Source: Actinacidiphila oryziradicis
GTDB taxonomy: Bacteria > Actinomycetota > Actinomycetes > Streptomycetales > Streptomycetaceae
DNA: 64,000 bases
Direction of reading: 5' to 3'
NCBI RefSeq assembly: GCF_005047355.1
Contig: NZ_SUMC01000027.1
Span: 62,001-126,000 of the forward strand
This document shows positions 15,480 through 23,610 of the stretch, piece after piece. Positions within the stretch are counted from its first letter, which is position 1; the number at the start of each line of letters is the position of its first letter. Both the position numbers and the translations under genes were made by a program. The notes beneath the pieces are model-generated. The model was not told the origin of the DNA. It searched no databases and worked only from the letters and a program-made list of their open reading frames with translations.

Positions 15480-17005
15480 GCACCGTCAACGGCTTCTGGG
15501 CCCAGGCCGCCCTCGACCCCGACCGGATCGTCCTGGTCGCCCCCGACGGCGAGGAATGGACAGCCGCCCGGCTGCACGCCGCCTGCAACCAACTCGTCCA
15601 CGGCCTGCGCGAGGCCGGCCTCGAACCCGGGGACGCGTTCGCCGTCGTCCTTCCGAACGGGGTCGAGTTCTTCACCGCCTATCTCGCGGCGATGCAGGCC
15701 GGGTTCTACTTCGTACCCGTCAACCACCACCTCATAGGGCCCGAGATCGCCTGGATCGTCGAGGATTCCGGTGCGAAGGTCCTCATCGCCCACGAGCGGT
15801 ACGCGAGGCAGTCGGTCGCGGTCGCCGCGCCGCAGCGGTACGCCGTCGGCGAGGTGCCCGGTTTCCAGCCGTACGCCGCCCTCCTGGAAGGCCGTCCGGC
15901 GGATCCGCCCGGCGCCCGCACCGGCGGCGCGATCATGAACTACACCTCAGGCACCACCGGCCGCCCGCGTGGCATCCGCCGCCCGCTCTCCGGCAGGCCA
16001 CCGGAGGAGTCCTATCTCGGCGGCTTCCTCGGCTTCTTCGGCATCAAGCCGTACGACGACAACGTGCACCTGGTCTGTTCGCCGCTCTACCACACCGCCG
16101 TACTCCAGTTCGCGGGCGCCGCCCTGCACATCGGCCACCGTGTCGTCCTCATGGACAAATGGACTCCGGAGGAGATGCTCCGCGCCATCGACCGGCAGCG
16201 CTGCACCCACACCCACATGGTCCCGACCCAGTTCCACCGTCTCCTCGCCCTCCCCGACGAGGTCAAACAGCGCTACGACGTCTCCGCGATGCGCCATGCC
16301 ATCCACGGCGCCGCCCCCTGTCCCGAGCACATCAAACGCGCCATGCTCGACTGGTGGGGACCCTGCGTGGAGGAGTACTACGCCGCCAGCGAGGGCGGCG
16401 GAACCTACGCCCCAGCCGCGGAGTGGCTCAAGAAGCCGGGAACGGTCGGCCGGCCGTGGCCGATCAGCGAGATCGCCATCTACGACGACGAAAAGAACCG
16501 GTTGCCCGCCGGAGAACTCGGCACCGTCTACATCAAGATGAACACCGGCGCCTTCGCCTACCACAAGGACGAGAGCAAGACCCGCTCCAACCGCATCGGC
16601 GACTTCTTCACCGTCGGCGACCTCGGCTACCTCGACGATGACGGTTACCTCTACCTCCGTGACCGCAAGATCGACATGATCATCTCCGGCGGCGTCAACA
16701 TCTACCCCGCCGAGATCGAGGCGGCCCTCCTCACCCACCCCGCTGTCGCCGACGCCGCCGCGTTCGGCGTGCCGCACGACGACTGGGGGGAGGAGGTGAA
16801 AGCCGTCATCGAGCCCGCGTCGAGTCACTGGCCCGGCCCCGCGCTCGCCGCCGAGATCCTGGCCCACTGCGAGCAGCACCTCGCTGCCTACAAACGCCCC
16901 AAAACCATCGACTTCATCGCGGAGATGCCCCGCGACCCCAACGGCAAGCTCTACAAACGACGGCTGCGCGCCCCGTACTGGGAAGGCCGTGACCGTACGC
17001 TCTAG
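15476..17005 (+). CDS. Acyl-CoA synthetase (AMP-binding, FadD-type)
   Basis: The 509-residue protein activates a carboxylic acid to its CoA thioester through an acyl-adenylate. The P-loop-like A3 motif is M-N-Y-T-S-G-T-T-G-R-P-R-G. Y-Y-A-A-S-E-G-G-G is the A5 region, V-G-D-L-G-Y-L-D-D-D-G-Y-L-Y-L-R-D-R-K-I-D-M-I-I spans A7-A8, and P-N-G-K-L-Y-K-R supplies the catalytic C-terminal lysine. The start overlaps the monooxygenase stop by four bases. An open frame extends far upstream but only through the monooxygenase gene. It is a different subfamily from the FadD19-like protein at 22 kb. The substrate is probably a sterol- or fatty-acid-derived acid, by context only. Confidence 0.87.
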   Translation: MSTVNGFWAQAALDPDRIVLVAPDGEEWTAARLHAACNQLVHGLREAGLEPGDAFAVVLPNGVEFFTAYLAAMQAGFYFVPVNHHLIGPEIAWIVEDSGAKVLIAHERYARQSVAVAAPQRYAVGEVPGFQPYAALLEGRPADPPGARTGGAIMNYTSGTTGRPRGIRRPLSGRPPEESYLGGFLGFFGIKPYDDNVHLVCSPLYHTAVLQFAGAALHIGHRVVLMDKWTPEEMLRAIDRQRCTHTHMVPTQFHRLLALPDEVKQRYDVSAMRHAIHGAAPCPEHIKRAMLDWWGPCVEEYYAASEGGGTYAPAAEWLKKPGTVGRPWPISEIAIYDDEKNRLPAGELGTVYIKMNTGAFAYHKDESKTRSNRIGDFFTVGDLGYLDDDGYLYLRDRKIDMIISGGVNIYPAEIEAALLTHPAVADAAAFGVPHDDWGEEVKAVIEPASSHWPGPALAAEILAHCEQHLAAYKRPKTIDFIAEMPRDPNGKLYKRRLRAPYWEGRDRTL

Positions 17006-17056
17006 GAGGAGGTGTCCGGGGCCCAGCCCCACCCTGGGCGCGGCTGGGGACTGCCC

Positions 17057-17467
17057 TCAACCACCGGACCGGCCGGCCTGACCCGCGGCCGGCAGCCCCG
17101 CCTCCCGCCACGCGCGGAAACCGCCGTCCAGGTCCGCTGCCCGGTGCAGGCCGATGTCCCGCAGCGCGGCCGCCGCCAGGCTGGAGGCATAACCCTCCTG
17201 GCACGCCACGATCCAGCGCACACCGTGCCCGGTCGCCTCGGGAATCCGGGCGTCACTCGCCGGGTCGAGCCGCCACTCCAGCACATTCCGCTCGATGACC
17301 AGCACGTCCAGCGAGTCCGCGAATTCGCCCTCGGCCGCCCGCTGTGCCGCCGGACGGATGTCCACCAGCCGGGCGTCGCCGGCGGCCAGCGCTTCCGCCG
17401 TCTCCAGCGGGCCCAGCCGGTCGATCCGCGCCCGGGTCCGTAGCAGCAGCTGCTCGATTCCACTCAT
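17057..17467 (-). CDS. Rhodanese-like domain protein
   Basis: A single rhodanese domain of 136 residues. L-V-D-I-R-P-A-A-Q-R lies at the usual second strand, and V-A-C-Q-E-G-Y-A-S-S contains the active-site loop with its persulfide-forming cysteine. D-L-D-G-G-F-R-A-W-R-E-A-G-L-P is the typical ending. Its ATG overlaps the stop of the cysteine dioxygenase gene, so the two are translationally coupled. Pairing suggests handling of sulfane sulfur produced alongside cysteine oxidation. Confidence 0.88.
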   Translation of the reverse strand: MSGIEQLLLRTRARIDRLGPLETAEALAAGDARLVDIRPAAQRAAEGEFADSLDVLVIERNVLEWRLDPASDARIPEATGHGVRWIVACQEGYASSLAAAALRDIGLHRAADLDGGFRAWREAGLPAAGQAGRSGG

Positions 17468-17985
17468 CGGACGACCTCCAGTGCGGGTTCCGGCTCGTCG
17501 GTCAGTACGGAGCGGGTACGGCGCAGCGCGCCCGCCTCGTCCACGGCGTAGTACGACATGGCGGTCAGCGGCGGTGAATAGGCGTGCACACTGACGGCCG
17601 GCTCCTCGTGCACGTTCACGACATCATGCACATGCCCGAGCGGGAAGCCCGCCCCCCGGCCGGCGGCCAGCTCCCGGCCCACCATGCGGCCGCCGCCCGG
17701 CTCGTCGTAGGCCCAGCGGTGCTCGGTCAGTGTGCCGCGCACGACGGTGAGGGCGCCGAGGGAGCCCGCGTGGTCGTGCAGTTCGGTGGAGGTGTCGCGG
17801 GGCCAGCTGATCAGCCACACATCGACATACGGGTCGCAGAGCAGCCGCCGGTACCAGCGCCGCTCAGCATCATGGGTGACGGGGTGGGTGCCGCTCCCGA
17901 CGGCGGCGGCGTAGCCGCGTACGAGCGCGCGCAACTGAGGGAGGACGAGCGGGGTGGGACCGCCCGCCCGATACGGCAGGGCCAT
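17464..17985 (-). CDS. Cysteine dioxygenase, type I
   Basis: This cupin oxidises L-cysteine to cysteine sulfinate with O2 and a mononuclear iron. In the 173-residue product, E-L-H-D-H gives His70 and His72, and G-H-V-H-D-V-V-N gives His120, the three expected iron ligands. H-A-Y-S-P-P near residue 134 is also conserved. The ATG at 17985 follows GGAG; an upstream open frame to 18189 overlaps the promoter of the divergent hydrolase and lacks family resemblance. It is first in an operon with the rhodanese. A short open frame upstream (18032-18115) may be a leader peptide controlling it. Confidence 0.9.
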   Translation of the reverse strand: MALPYRAGGPTPLVLPQLRALVRGYAAAVGSGTHPVTHDAERRWYRRLLCDPYVDVWLISWPRDTSTELHDHAGSLGALTVVRGTLTEHRWAYDEPGGGRMVGRELAAGRGAGFPLGHVHDVVNVHEEPAVSVHAYSPPLTAMSYYAVDEAGALRRTRSVLTDEPEPALEVVR

Positions 17986-18031
17986 GTGAGGCACTCCAGA
18001 GCAGCACAAAGGTGGTCGGGGGATCGGCTGG

Positions 18032-18115
18032 TCAGCCCCGACGACAGCTCTGGTCGAAATGATGCGCACGACGCCCCGGCCACAACGGCCCCAGGTTGAA
18101 GAAGTTCGTACGCAT
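18032..18115 (-). CDS. Possible 27-residue leader peptide upstream of cysteine dioxygenase
   Basis: An ATG-initiated frame starting M-R-T-N-F-F-N-L and ending S-C-R-R-G lies 46 bp upstream of the dioxygenase start on the same strand. Short leader peptides with a cysteine near the end are known before sulfur genes in actinobacteria, where they sense cysteine by attenuation. Here the evidence is only position, size and the C-terminal Cys-Arg-Arg. The ribosome binding site is weak. Confidence 0.3.
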   Translation of the reverse strand: MRTNFFNLGPLWPGRRAHHFDQSCRRG

Positions 18116-18175
18116 GGCTCTATGAAAGCACATGGACGCCGTGGGCGAACATGCGTCACAGCCCGCGACCGGCTG

Positions 18176-18181
18176 TATAGC
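18176..18181 (+). promoter_or_regulatory. Likely -10 element of a leaderless alpha/beta hydrolase transcript
   Basis: TATAGC ends eight bases before the ATG at 18190, and no Shine-Dalgarno sequence is present. Transcription would therefore start at or within a base or two of the start codon, as in many Streptomyces leaderless genes. Confidence 0.45.
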
Positions 18182-18189
18182 GTCACCAC

Positions 18190-18906
18190 ATGAGTGATCT
18201 CCGTACGGTCGAGGTGGACGGACTACGGCTTGGTTACGAAACCTGGGGCGCCCCCGGCGCCCCGCCGCTCGTACTGCTGCACGCACTCGGCGAGGATAGC
18301 TCCGACTGGCGCGCGATCGCCCCCGCCCTGGCGGACCGGTACCGCGTCTACGCTCTGGACCTGCGCGGTCACGGACGCAGCGACCACCCCGGCACGTACT
18401 CCTACGAGCTGCTCAGCGACGACGTCCTGGCCTTCCTGGACGTCCTCGGCCTGGACCGCATCGTCCTGGTCGGGCACTCACTGGGCGCCTTCATCGCGTC
18501 GCTCGTCGCGCAGGAACAGCCGCGGATCCTGGACCGGCTGATCCTCGAAGAGGGCCCGGTGATGTCCCCCGCGGACCCACCGCGTCCGGTGCCCGGCGGT
18601 CCCGGGGGGCCGACGCCGTACGACTGGAGGCTGCTCCCCGCGATCGCCGCCCAGCGCAACGCTCCCGATCCGGCCCTGTGGGAGCGGCTGGTGGCGATCA
18701 CCGCGCCGACTCTCGTCATCGCCGGCGGACCCGCCAGCCACTTGCCGCAGGAGGAGCTTGCCGAGGTCGCGGACCGGATCCCCGGCGCCCGGTTGGTCAC
18801 GATCGACGCGGGCCATCTCGTCCACGCCGTCCGCCCAGCTGGCTTCCTGGCCGAGGTCGACGCCTTCCTCGCCCAGCCGGGGAACGGCCGGAGGGGCACG
18901 GAATGA
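18190..18906 (+). CDS. Alpha/beta hydrolase
   Basis: A 238-residue single-domain hydrolase. V-L-L-H-A-L-G forms the oxyanion region, V-G-H-S-L-G-A holds the nucleophilic serine near residue 98, and D-A-G-H-L-V-H supplies the catalytic histidine near residue 211. D-L-R-G-H-G-R-S-D is the standard strand-4 motif. There is no signal peptide, so it acts in the cytoplasm. It is divergent from the cysteine dioxygenase operon and convergent with the phosphotransferase at 18954. The substrate is not predictable. Confidence 0.85.
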   Translation: MSDLRTVEVDGLRLGYETWGAPGAPPLVLLHALGEDSSDWRAIAPALADRYRVYALDLRGHGRSDHPGTYSYELLSDDVLAFLDVLGLDRIVLVGHSLGAFIASLVAQEQPRILDRLILEEGPVMSPADPPRPVPGGPGGPTPYDWRLLPAIAAQRNAPDPALWERLVAITAPTLVIAGGPASHLPQEELAEVADRIPGARLVTIDAGHLVHAVRPAGFLAEVDAFLAQPGNGRRGTE

Positions 18907-18953
18907 GCCGTGGGGGAGGGCCGCCGCAGCGCCACGCCCCGTGCCTGCCGCCG

Positions 18954-19487
18954 TCATCCGACGCTTGCGGCGATGACGCGCGCGCAGGCAAGGGACTCCG
19001 CACAGGTTGTGTCCACCTCGACGTCGTACGTCACGCCCTTGTGGACCAGTTCCGCCTGCGACTCGGCCATCCCGGCCACCCGGTCGCCCCGCGCGATCTC
19101 CCGTCCCGCCGCGACCGGCCCGTCGCAGCGGACTGCGACCCAGAGCACTTCCAGCCCGTCCAGCGCTTCGCGCCACCGCCGCTGCGACACCGGGCCGCCG
19201 AGAAACACCTCGTCCACGATCACCCGTGCCCCGGCGCGGGCCATCGCGGCGATTCCCCGGGCCCAGGCCTCGTCCAGCGCCCGGAAGGCCCGGCCGGTCC
19301 TCACCTCGCCGTTCGGGCCGAACTCGATTCCGGCGTCGGAGGCCCGCATCGCGGCGGGCATCGCGCCGATCAGCGTATCGACCCCGAATGTCAGCCACGG
19401 ATCCGGAAGTACGGCCTGAAGGCAGCGTGCGATGCCGGACTTGCCGGAGCTGGAGCCACCATTGAGCACGATCACTTGAGCAGTCAC
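18954..19487 (-). CDS. Chloramphenicol 3-O-phosphotransferase-like kinase
   Basis: The 177-residue protein resembles the S. venezuelae chloramphenicol phosphotransferase over its whole length. It has a P-loop N-G-G-S-S-S-G-K-S, then R-C-L-Q-x-V-L-P-D-P-W and F-G-V-D-T-L-I, whose Asp corresponds to the catalytic base. It also has R-V-I-V-D-E-V-F-L-G-G and V-R-C-D-G-x-V-A-x-G-R-E. The GTG at 19487 matches the family's N-terminus; the frame stays open to 19568. No chloramphenicol biosynthetic genes are present, so it is either a resistance determinant kept alone or a related small-molecule kinase. It is divergent from the gene at 19545. Confidence 0.85.
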   Translation of the reverse strand: MTAQVIVLNGGSSSGKSGIARCLQAVLPDPWLTFGVDTLIGAMPAAMRASDAGIEFGPNGEVRTGRAFRALDEAWARGIAAMARAGARVIVDEVFLGGPVSQRRWREALDGLEVLWVAVRCDGPVAAGREIARGDRVAGMAESQAELVHKGVTYDVEVDTTCAESLACARVIAASVG

Positions 19488-19544
19488 CGGGCCAGGGTAG
19501 TAATGCGGTTGACTATGCGCCCACGCATCGCGACTGTGACGGCC

Positions 19545-20222
19545 ATGACTCATGACATCGCACGCCATCTGTGGCGGGCCGGCCAGTGGGACGCCGCCCT
19601 GCGGCAGCTCCCGGACGACCCGGCCGGCGCAACGCTACGGGCCGAGATGGTCGTCGACCGGCACCTGTGGCGGCTGGATCCGCCCGACGAGGCGGTTGCC
19701 GCGATCAAGGCGATCGAGTGTGACGAGCCGGAGCGGGCGGCCTTGCTCACCGCCCAGCTCGAATACTGGCGGCAATTCCTGAGCCTGGGCGGCACACCGC
19801 TGGGCGGCGACCCGGTGGCGGCGTTCGCCGCCCTGGCCGGCCACGACCCGCTCGCCGGCTGGGCCGTCTTCTGGCACGCAGTCACCCTGGACAACCTCCG
19901 CCATGACGCGGAGGGGGCTGCCGCCGGTTATGAGCGGGCGCGGACGCTCGCGGTCGCCGCGGACGATCTCCTGCTGGAGTCCTACGCTGTGCGCCACCTC
20001 GGCGGCCAGGCGGTCCAGAACGGCGACGCCGCGCCCGGCCTGGCGCTGCTCCGGCGCTCCCTGCATCTGCGCGCGGCGATCGGCGCACGCCCCCACACCG
20101 CCGCCGCCCAGGCGGCCCTCGCCGATGCGCTCGGCGAGGTGCCGGAGGCCGCCGGACTGCGGGCGATCGCCGCGGCGACGGCGCAGGAACTCGGTCTGAC
20201 CTGGCTCAAGGCGGACGCCTAG
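19545..20222 (+). CDS. Conserved TPR-like helical protein, function unknown
   Basis: A 225-residue, alanine/leucine-rich protein made of helix pairs. Segments such as A-A-A-G-Y-E-R-A-R-T-L-A-V-A-A-D-D and G-D-A-A-P-G-L-A-L-L-R-R-S-L-H-L-R look like degenerate TPR helices. No catalytic motif is visible. The ATG at 19545 gives the start M-T-H-D-I-A-R-H-L-W; an ATG at 19515 would add ten residues. It ends two bases before the start of the nuclease/phosphatase-like gene, with which it is probably co-transcribed. Similar genes are common hypothetical proteins in Streptomyces. Confidence 0.7.
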   Translation: MTHDIARHLWRAGQWDAALRQLPDDPAGATLRAEMVVDRHLWRLDPPDEAVAAIKAIECDEPERAALLTAQLEYWRQFLSLGGTPLGGDPVAAFAALAGHDPLAGWAVFWHAVTLDNLRHDAEGAAAGYERARTLAVAADDLLLESYAVRHLGGQAVQNGDAAPGLALLRRSLHLRAAIGARPHTAAAQAALADALGEVPEAAGLRAIAAATAQELGLTWLKADA

Positions 20223-20224
20223 GC

Positions 20225-21040
20225 ATGCGGGTGCTGACATGGAACCTGTGGTGGCGGTTCGGGCCGTGGCAGGAGCGGCGCAAGGCGATCCTCGCCGTAC
20301 TGCGTGAGATGCGGCCCGATGTGTGCGGACTCCAGGAGGTGTGGGCACAGGGCGGCGAGAACCTGGCGGAGTGGCTCGCGGACGAGCTCGGAATGCACTG
20401 GACATGGGCCGCGTCCGACCGGCCGGGGAGGTGGCAGCAGCGGATCGGGGACCCGACGGTGGACATCGGGAACGCCGTACTGAGCCGCTGGCCGATCGTC
20501 GGCAGGGATGTCGAGCGACTGCCGGTGAACGGCGGCCAGGACGACGGTCGGATGGCCCTCTTCGCGCTGCTGGACGCGCCGGGGCAGCAGGTGCCGTTCT
20601 TCACGGCGCATCTCAACTCCAGGGGGCACGAGTCGGCCGTGCGATGCGGACAGGTCGGGGCACTGGCCCGGTTCGTGGCCTCGCGGCGTGGGGATACGGC
20701 GTATCCGCCCGTACTCACCGGGGACTTCAACGCCGAGCCGGACGCCGACGAGATGCGGTTGATCGGCGGCCACAAGACAGCACCCCTCGTTCCCGGGCAG
20801 GTTCTCCACGACGTGTGGCGCTTCGCCGACCCGCTGCTGCCGTCCGGCACATGGGATGTGACCGAGTCCGACACCCCGGGTATCTACGAACCCAACGCCC
20901 GGATCGACTACATCCTCGTCGGCCTCCCCGGCCCTGGCGGGCTCGGCCAGGTCCGTGCCGTACGGCGTGCGGGTGATGCCCGGGTCGGCGGAGTCTGGCC
21001 GTCGGACCACGCGGCGGTTGTCGCGGACCTGGCGCTGTGA
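20225..21040 (+). CDS. Endonuclease/exonuclease/phosphatase family protein
   Basis: A 271-residue member of the DNase I/sphingomyelinase-like superfamily of metal-dependent phosphoesterases. The signature elements appear in order: V-L-T-W-N-L-W near residue 3, G-L-Q-E-V-W with the metal-binding Glu, F-F-T-A-H-L-N-S, V-L-T-G-D-F-N-A-E-P, R-I-D-Y-I-L-V, and W-P-S-D-H-A-A-V-V with the catalytic Asp-His. There is no signal peptide. It follows the helical protein by two bases. Whether it acts on DNA, phospholipid or inositol phosphate cannot be told. Confidence 0.87.
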   Translation: MRVLTWNLWWRFGPWQERRKAILAVLREMRPDVCGLQEVWAQGGENLAEWLADELGMHWTWAASDRPGRWQQRIGDPTVDIGNAVLSRWPIVGRDVERLPVNGGQDDGRMALFALLDAPGQQVPFFTAHLNSRGHESAVRCGQVGALARFVASRRGDTAYPPVLTGDFNAEPDADEMRLIGGHKTAPLVPGQVLHDVWRFADPLLPSGTWDVTESDTPGIYEPNARIDYILVGLPGPGGLGQVRAVRRAGDARVGGVWPSDHAAVVADLAL

Positions 21041-21073
21041 CAGGGCGGGCTGATGACGGCGGCTGACGACGCG

Positions 21074-21721
21074 CTACCGGGTGGTCATCCGACGCAGCCG
21101 CCCGGCTTCGGCGGGCAGCAGGTTGGGGTCGGCGAGCCGGGCGGCGACGGCATCGGCGAGTCGCGGGGCAGGGTCGGTACGGCAGGCGGTGAGGAATCCG
21201 CGCAGCAGGGCGCGGAGGATCGTGCGTCCGAGGGGACCCGGCGGCTGGGCACCGCGCAGGATGACCACGGTCAGCGCGGTGTCTGCCGCGGGGTCGCCCG
21301 CGGCGGCGTTGCGCCAGTCGATGACCACCGGGCCGTTGGCGGTGACGATGACGTTCTCCGGGTGGAGGTCCAGGTGGAGCAGTCGGTCGTCGTGGCCGGT
21401 GCTGAAACGCCGCGGGAGCCAGTCGGGCGCGGCGAGGGCGTGCAGGGAGTCGTGCAGACCGGCCAGTACCCGGCCGTAGGAGTAGGCGCGCCACGGCCTG
21501 CGGCGGAGGGCCTGGACCATGGTGGGGCCGTGCAGACGGTCCATCACCATGTCGGTCTCGGTGGTGTCGTAGACGCGCGGTACGGGGTAGCCGTGATCGG
21601 CGAGGTGTGCCATGAGCCGTGCCTCTTGGCCGGTCGGGCCGCCGTGTCGGTAGCGCCGAAGCACCCGGGAGCCGTCCAGGGCGTAGATGTCGGCATCACG
21701 GCCCGATCCGATCAGCTCCAT
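21074..21721 (-). CDS. Aminoglycoside phosphotransferase-family kinase
   Basis: A compact 215-residue APH-fold protein. L-H-L-D-L-H-P-E-N-V-I-V is the Brenner motif with the catalytic Asp, and V-V-I-D-W-R-N-A-A-A-G-D-P provides the metal-binding Asp. The N-terminal ATP lobe is short: G-S-G-R-D-A-D-I-Y-A-L, with an Arg-Arg pair where the lysine strand would be. It is shorter than resistance APHs, so a metabolic or homoserine/choline-kinase-like role is as likely as antibiotic resistance. It converges with the nuclease-like gene and stands apart from the steroid genes. Confidence 0.8.
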   Translation of the reverse strand: MELIGSGRDADIYALDGSRVLRRYRHGGPTGQEARLMAHLADHGYPVPRVYDTTETDMVMDRLHGPTMVQALRRRPWRAYSYGRVLAGLHDSLHALAAPDWLPRRFSTGHDDRLLHLDLHPENVIVTANGPVVIDWRNAAAGDPAADTALTVVILRGAQPPGPLGRTILRALLRGFLTACRTDPAPRLADAVAARLADPNLLPAEAGRLRRMTTR

Positions 21722-21883
21722 GGAGGCGCACGATACCCCGGCTCCAGGGGGTGGTGGAATCCCTGCGGCTCCGAGCGGGGATTCCGCCTGGGCCGGGGCC
21801 GCGGACGTCCCGAAGCCCCGGCCCAGCGCCCGGACCTGCGAGGACTCGGTACGCTGGGCCGGCTCCTTGCCGCAGGTGTGCGG

Positions 21884-23509
21884 TCAGGACGGCTGCCCGG
21901 CGGCGACCGCCCCCGCCCAGCGGTAGTCGGCCTTGCCGCTGGGCGAGCGTTCTATGTGCCCGACGACGACCAGTCCGCGCGGGATCTTGTAGCCGGCGAG
22001 ACGTGCCCGGCAGTGGGTCTGGATCTGTTCCAGGGTGGGCGCCGCCACGCCGTCCCTGAGCTGGACGACGGCCGATACGCGGCTGCCCCACTTCTCGTCC
22101 GGGACGCCCGCGACCAGGGCGTCGTACACATCGGGATGGGCCTTGAGCGCTTCCTCGACCTCCTCCGGGTAGACCTTCTCGCCGCCGGTGTTGATGCACT
22201 GGGAGCCGCGGCCGAGGACGGTGACCACGCCGTCCTCGTCGGCGGTCGCCATGTCGCCGAGCAGCACGTACCGTTCGCCGCCGGACTCGAAGAAGGTCTC
22301 GGCGGTCTTGCCCGGGTCGTTGTAGTACCCGAGCGGCACGTGGCCGCGCAGCGCTATGCGGCCCGGGACGCCGGCCGGGACGGGGGCCAGGGTGGCCGGG
22401 TCGACCACCGAGATCCCTCGGCCGAACTGGACCCGGAAACCCTTTTGCGGGCCGGAGTCGGCGGTGGCGGTGCCGTTGAAGCCGGATTCCGAGGAGCCGA
22501 AGTTGTTGAGGATCATGACGCCGGGCACCAGCGCCTGGAACTGGTCGCGGACGGTCCGCGACATGATCGCGCCGGAGCTGGAGATGGTGAACAGGGATGA
22601 GCAGTCCGTCCCCTTGAGCGGGCCGGTCAGGGCGTCCGTGAGCGGCCGCAGCATGGCGTCGCCGACCAGCGAGATGCTGCTCACCCTCTCACGCCCGACG
22701 GTACGGAGCACCTCCTGCGGTACGAACTTGCGGTGGATGACGACCTTCTGCCCGAAGTGGAAGCCAATGAAGGCGGTCAGGGTGGAGGTGCCGTGCATCA
22801 GCGGCGCCGTCGGGAAGAACACCAGGCCGTCGCCGCCCGCCGCGACCCGTTCGGCGAGCTCCTCGGGCCGCTTCACCGGCTCTCCGGTGGGCGCGCCGCC
22901 GCCCATGCCGGAGAAGAACAGGTCCTCCTGGCGCCACAGGACACCCTTGGGCATACCGGTGGTGCCGCCGGTGTAGATGATGAACCGGTCGTCGGCGGAG
23001 CGTGGTCCGAAATCCCGCTCCGGTGATCCGGACGCCTCGGCTTCGTTGAACGGCACCGGTGTGATGGCCGGTTCGGGAGTGTCCTCGGGCGGTGTGCCGA
23101 CGCGGATGAGGTTCCGTAGCGTCCCCGTACGGGGAACGGCGGAGGCGACACGCCCGGTGAACTCGGCGTCGTACACCAGTGTCGTGAGATCCGCGTCACG
23201 GTAGAGGTAGGCCAGTTCATCCTCCACATAGCGGTAGTTGACGTTCACCGGCACGGCGCGGATCTTCAGACACGCCAGCGCGGCCTGCAGGTACTCGACG
23301 CAGTTGTACAGGTGCAGCCCCACATGATGCCCCGGCCCGGTGCCATGAGCGGCCAGGTGGTGGGCGAGGCGGTTCGCGGCGGCGTCCAGCTCGCGATACG
23401 TCAACCGGCGCTCGGCACCGGTGCCCGGGTGCTCGATGTAGACCAGCGCCTCCCGGTCCGGGACGGTGTCGACGATCGACTCGAAGAGGTCGGCAAGGTT
23501 GTACTCCAC
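21884..23509 (-). CDS. fadD19: FadD19-like steroid-CoA ligase
   Basis: The 541-residue AMP-forming ligase opens Y-N-L-A-D-L-F-E and has P-V-N-V-N-Y-R-Y-V-E-D-E-L-A-Y-L near residue 78, hallmarks of the FadD19/FadD17 group. Also present are I-I-Y-T-G-G-T-T-G-M-P-K-G, F-G-S-S-E-S-G-F-N-G, L-G-D-M-A-T-A-D-E-D-G and the C-terminal P-S-G-K-A-D-Y lysine. FadD19 activates the C26 acid of sterol side chains and is needed for C24-branched sterols in Rhodococcus. The GTG start follows AGGAGG. It is divergent from echA19-DUF35-ltp4-ltp3, the same gene types as M. tuberculosis Rv3515c-Rv3523. The shared inverted repeat lies 21 bp upstream. Assignment rests on motifs plus synteny. Confidence 0.8.
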   Translation of the reverse strand: MEYNLADLFESIVDTVPDREALVYIEHPGTGAERRLTYRELDAAANRLAHHLAAHGTGPGHHVGLHLYNCVEYLQAALACLKIRAVPVNVNYRYVEDELAYLYRDADLTTLVYDAEFTGRVASAVPRTGTLRNLIRVGTPPEDTPEPAITPVPFNEAEASGSPERDFGPRSADDRFIIYTGGTTGMPKGVLWRQEDLFFSGMGGGAPTGEPVKRPEELAERVAAGGDGLVFFPTAPLMHGTSTLTAFIGFHFGQKVVIHRKFVPQEVLRTVGRERVSSISLVGDAMLRPLTDALTGPLKGTDCSSLFTISSSGAIMSRTVRDQFQALVPGVMILNNFGSSESGFNGTATADSGPQKGFRVQFGRGISVVDPATLAPVPAGVPGRIALRGHVPLGYYNDPGKTAETFFESGGERYVLLGDMATADEDGVVTVLGRGSQCINTGGEKVYPEEVEEALKAHPDVYDALVAGVPDEKWGSRVSAVVQLRDGVAAPTLEQIQTHCRARLAGYKIPRGLVVVGHIERSPSGKADYRWAGAVAAGQPS

Positions 23510-23530
23510 GGCTCCTCCTACCCCGGTAAA

Positions 23531-23547
23531 TCTGACTGGTAGTCAGA
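23531..23547. promoter_or_regulatory. Shared inverted repeat TCTGACT-GGT-AGTCAGA between fadD19 and echA19
   Basis: Perfect 7-bp arms around GGT lie 21 bp before the fadD19 start and 63 bp before the echA19 start, so one bound repressor would close both divergent promoters. The outer six bases of each arm are identical to the repeat at 14317-14333. Spacer bases differ. The form suits a TetR-family dimer. Confidence 0.8.
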
Positions 23548-23610
23548 AAAGTATTGAACTTGACCTGCGCTTACTGCAACCTGTTCTACGTCTGCTGACG
23601 GGAGGACCTG

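Noticed and set aside
14376..17005. Naming the NMO-FadD operon as specific cholesterol ring-degradation genes
   Set aside because: Both families are broad; only the shared inverted repeat ties them to the sterol side-chain genes.
21074..21721. Calling this kinase an aminoglycoside resistance gene
   Set aside because: The APH fold includes many metabolic kinases, and the protein is shorter than known resistance enzymes.
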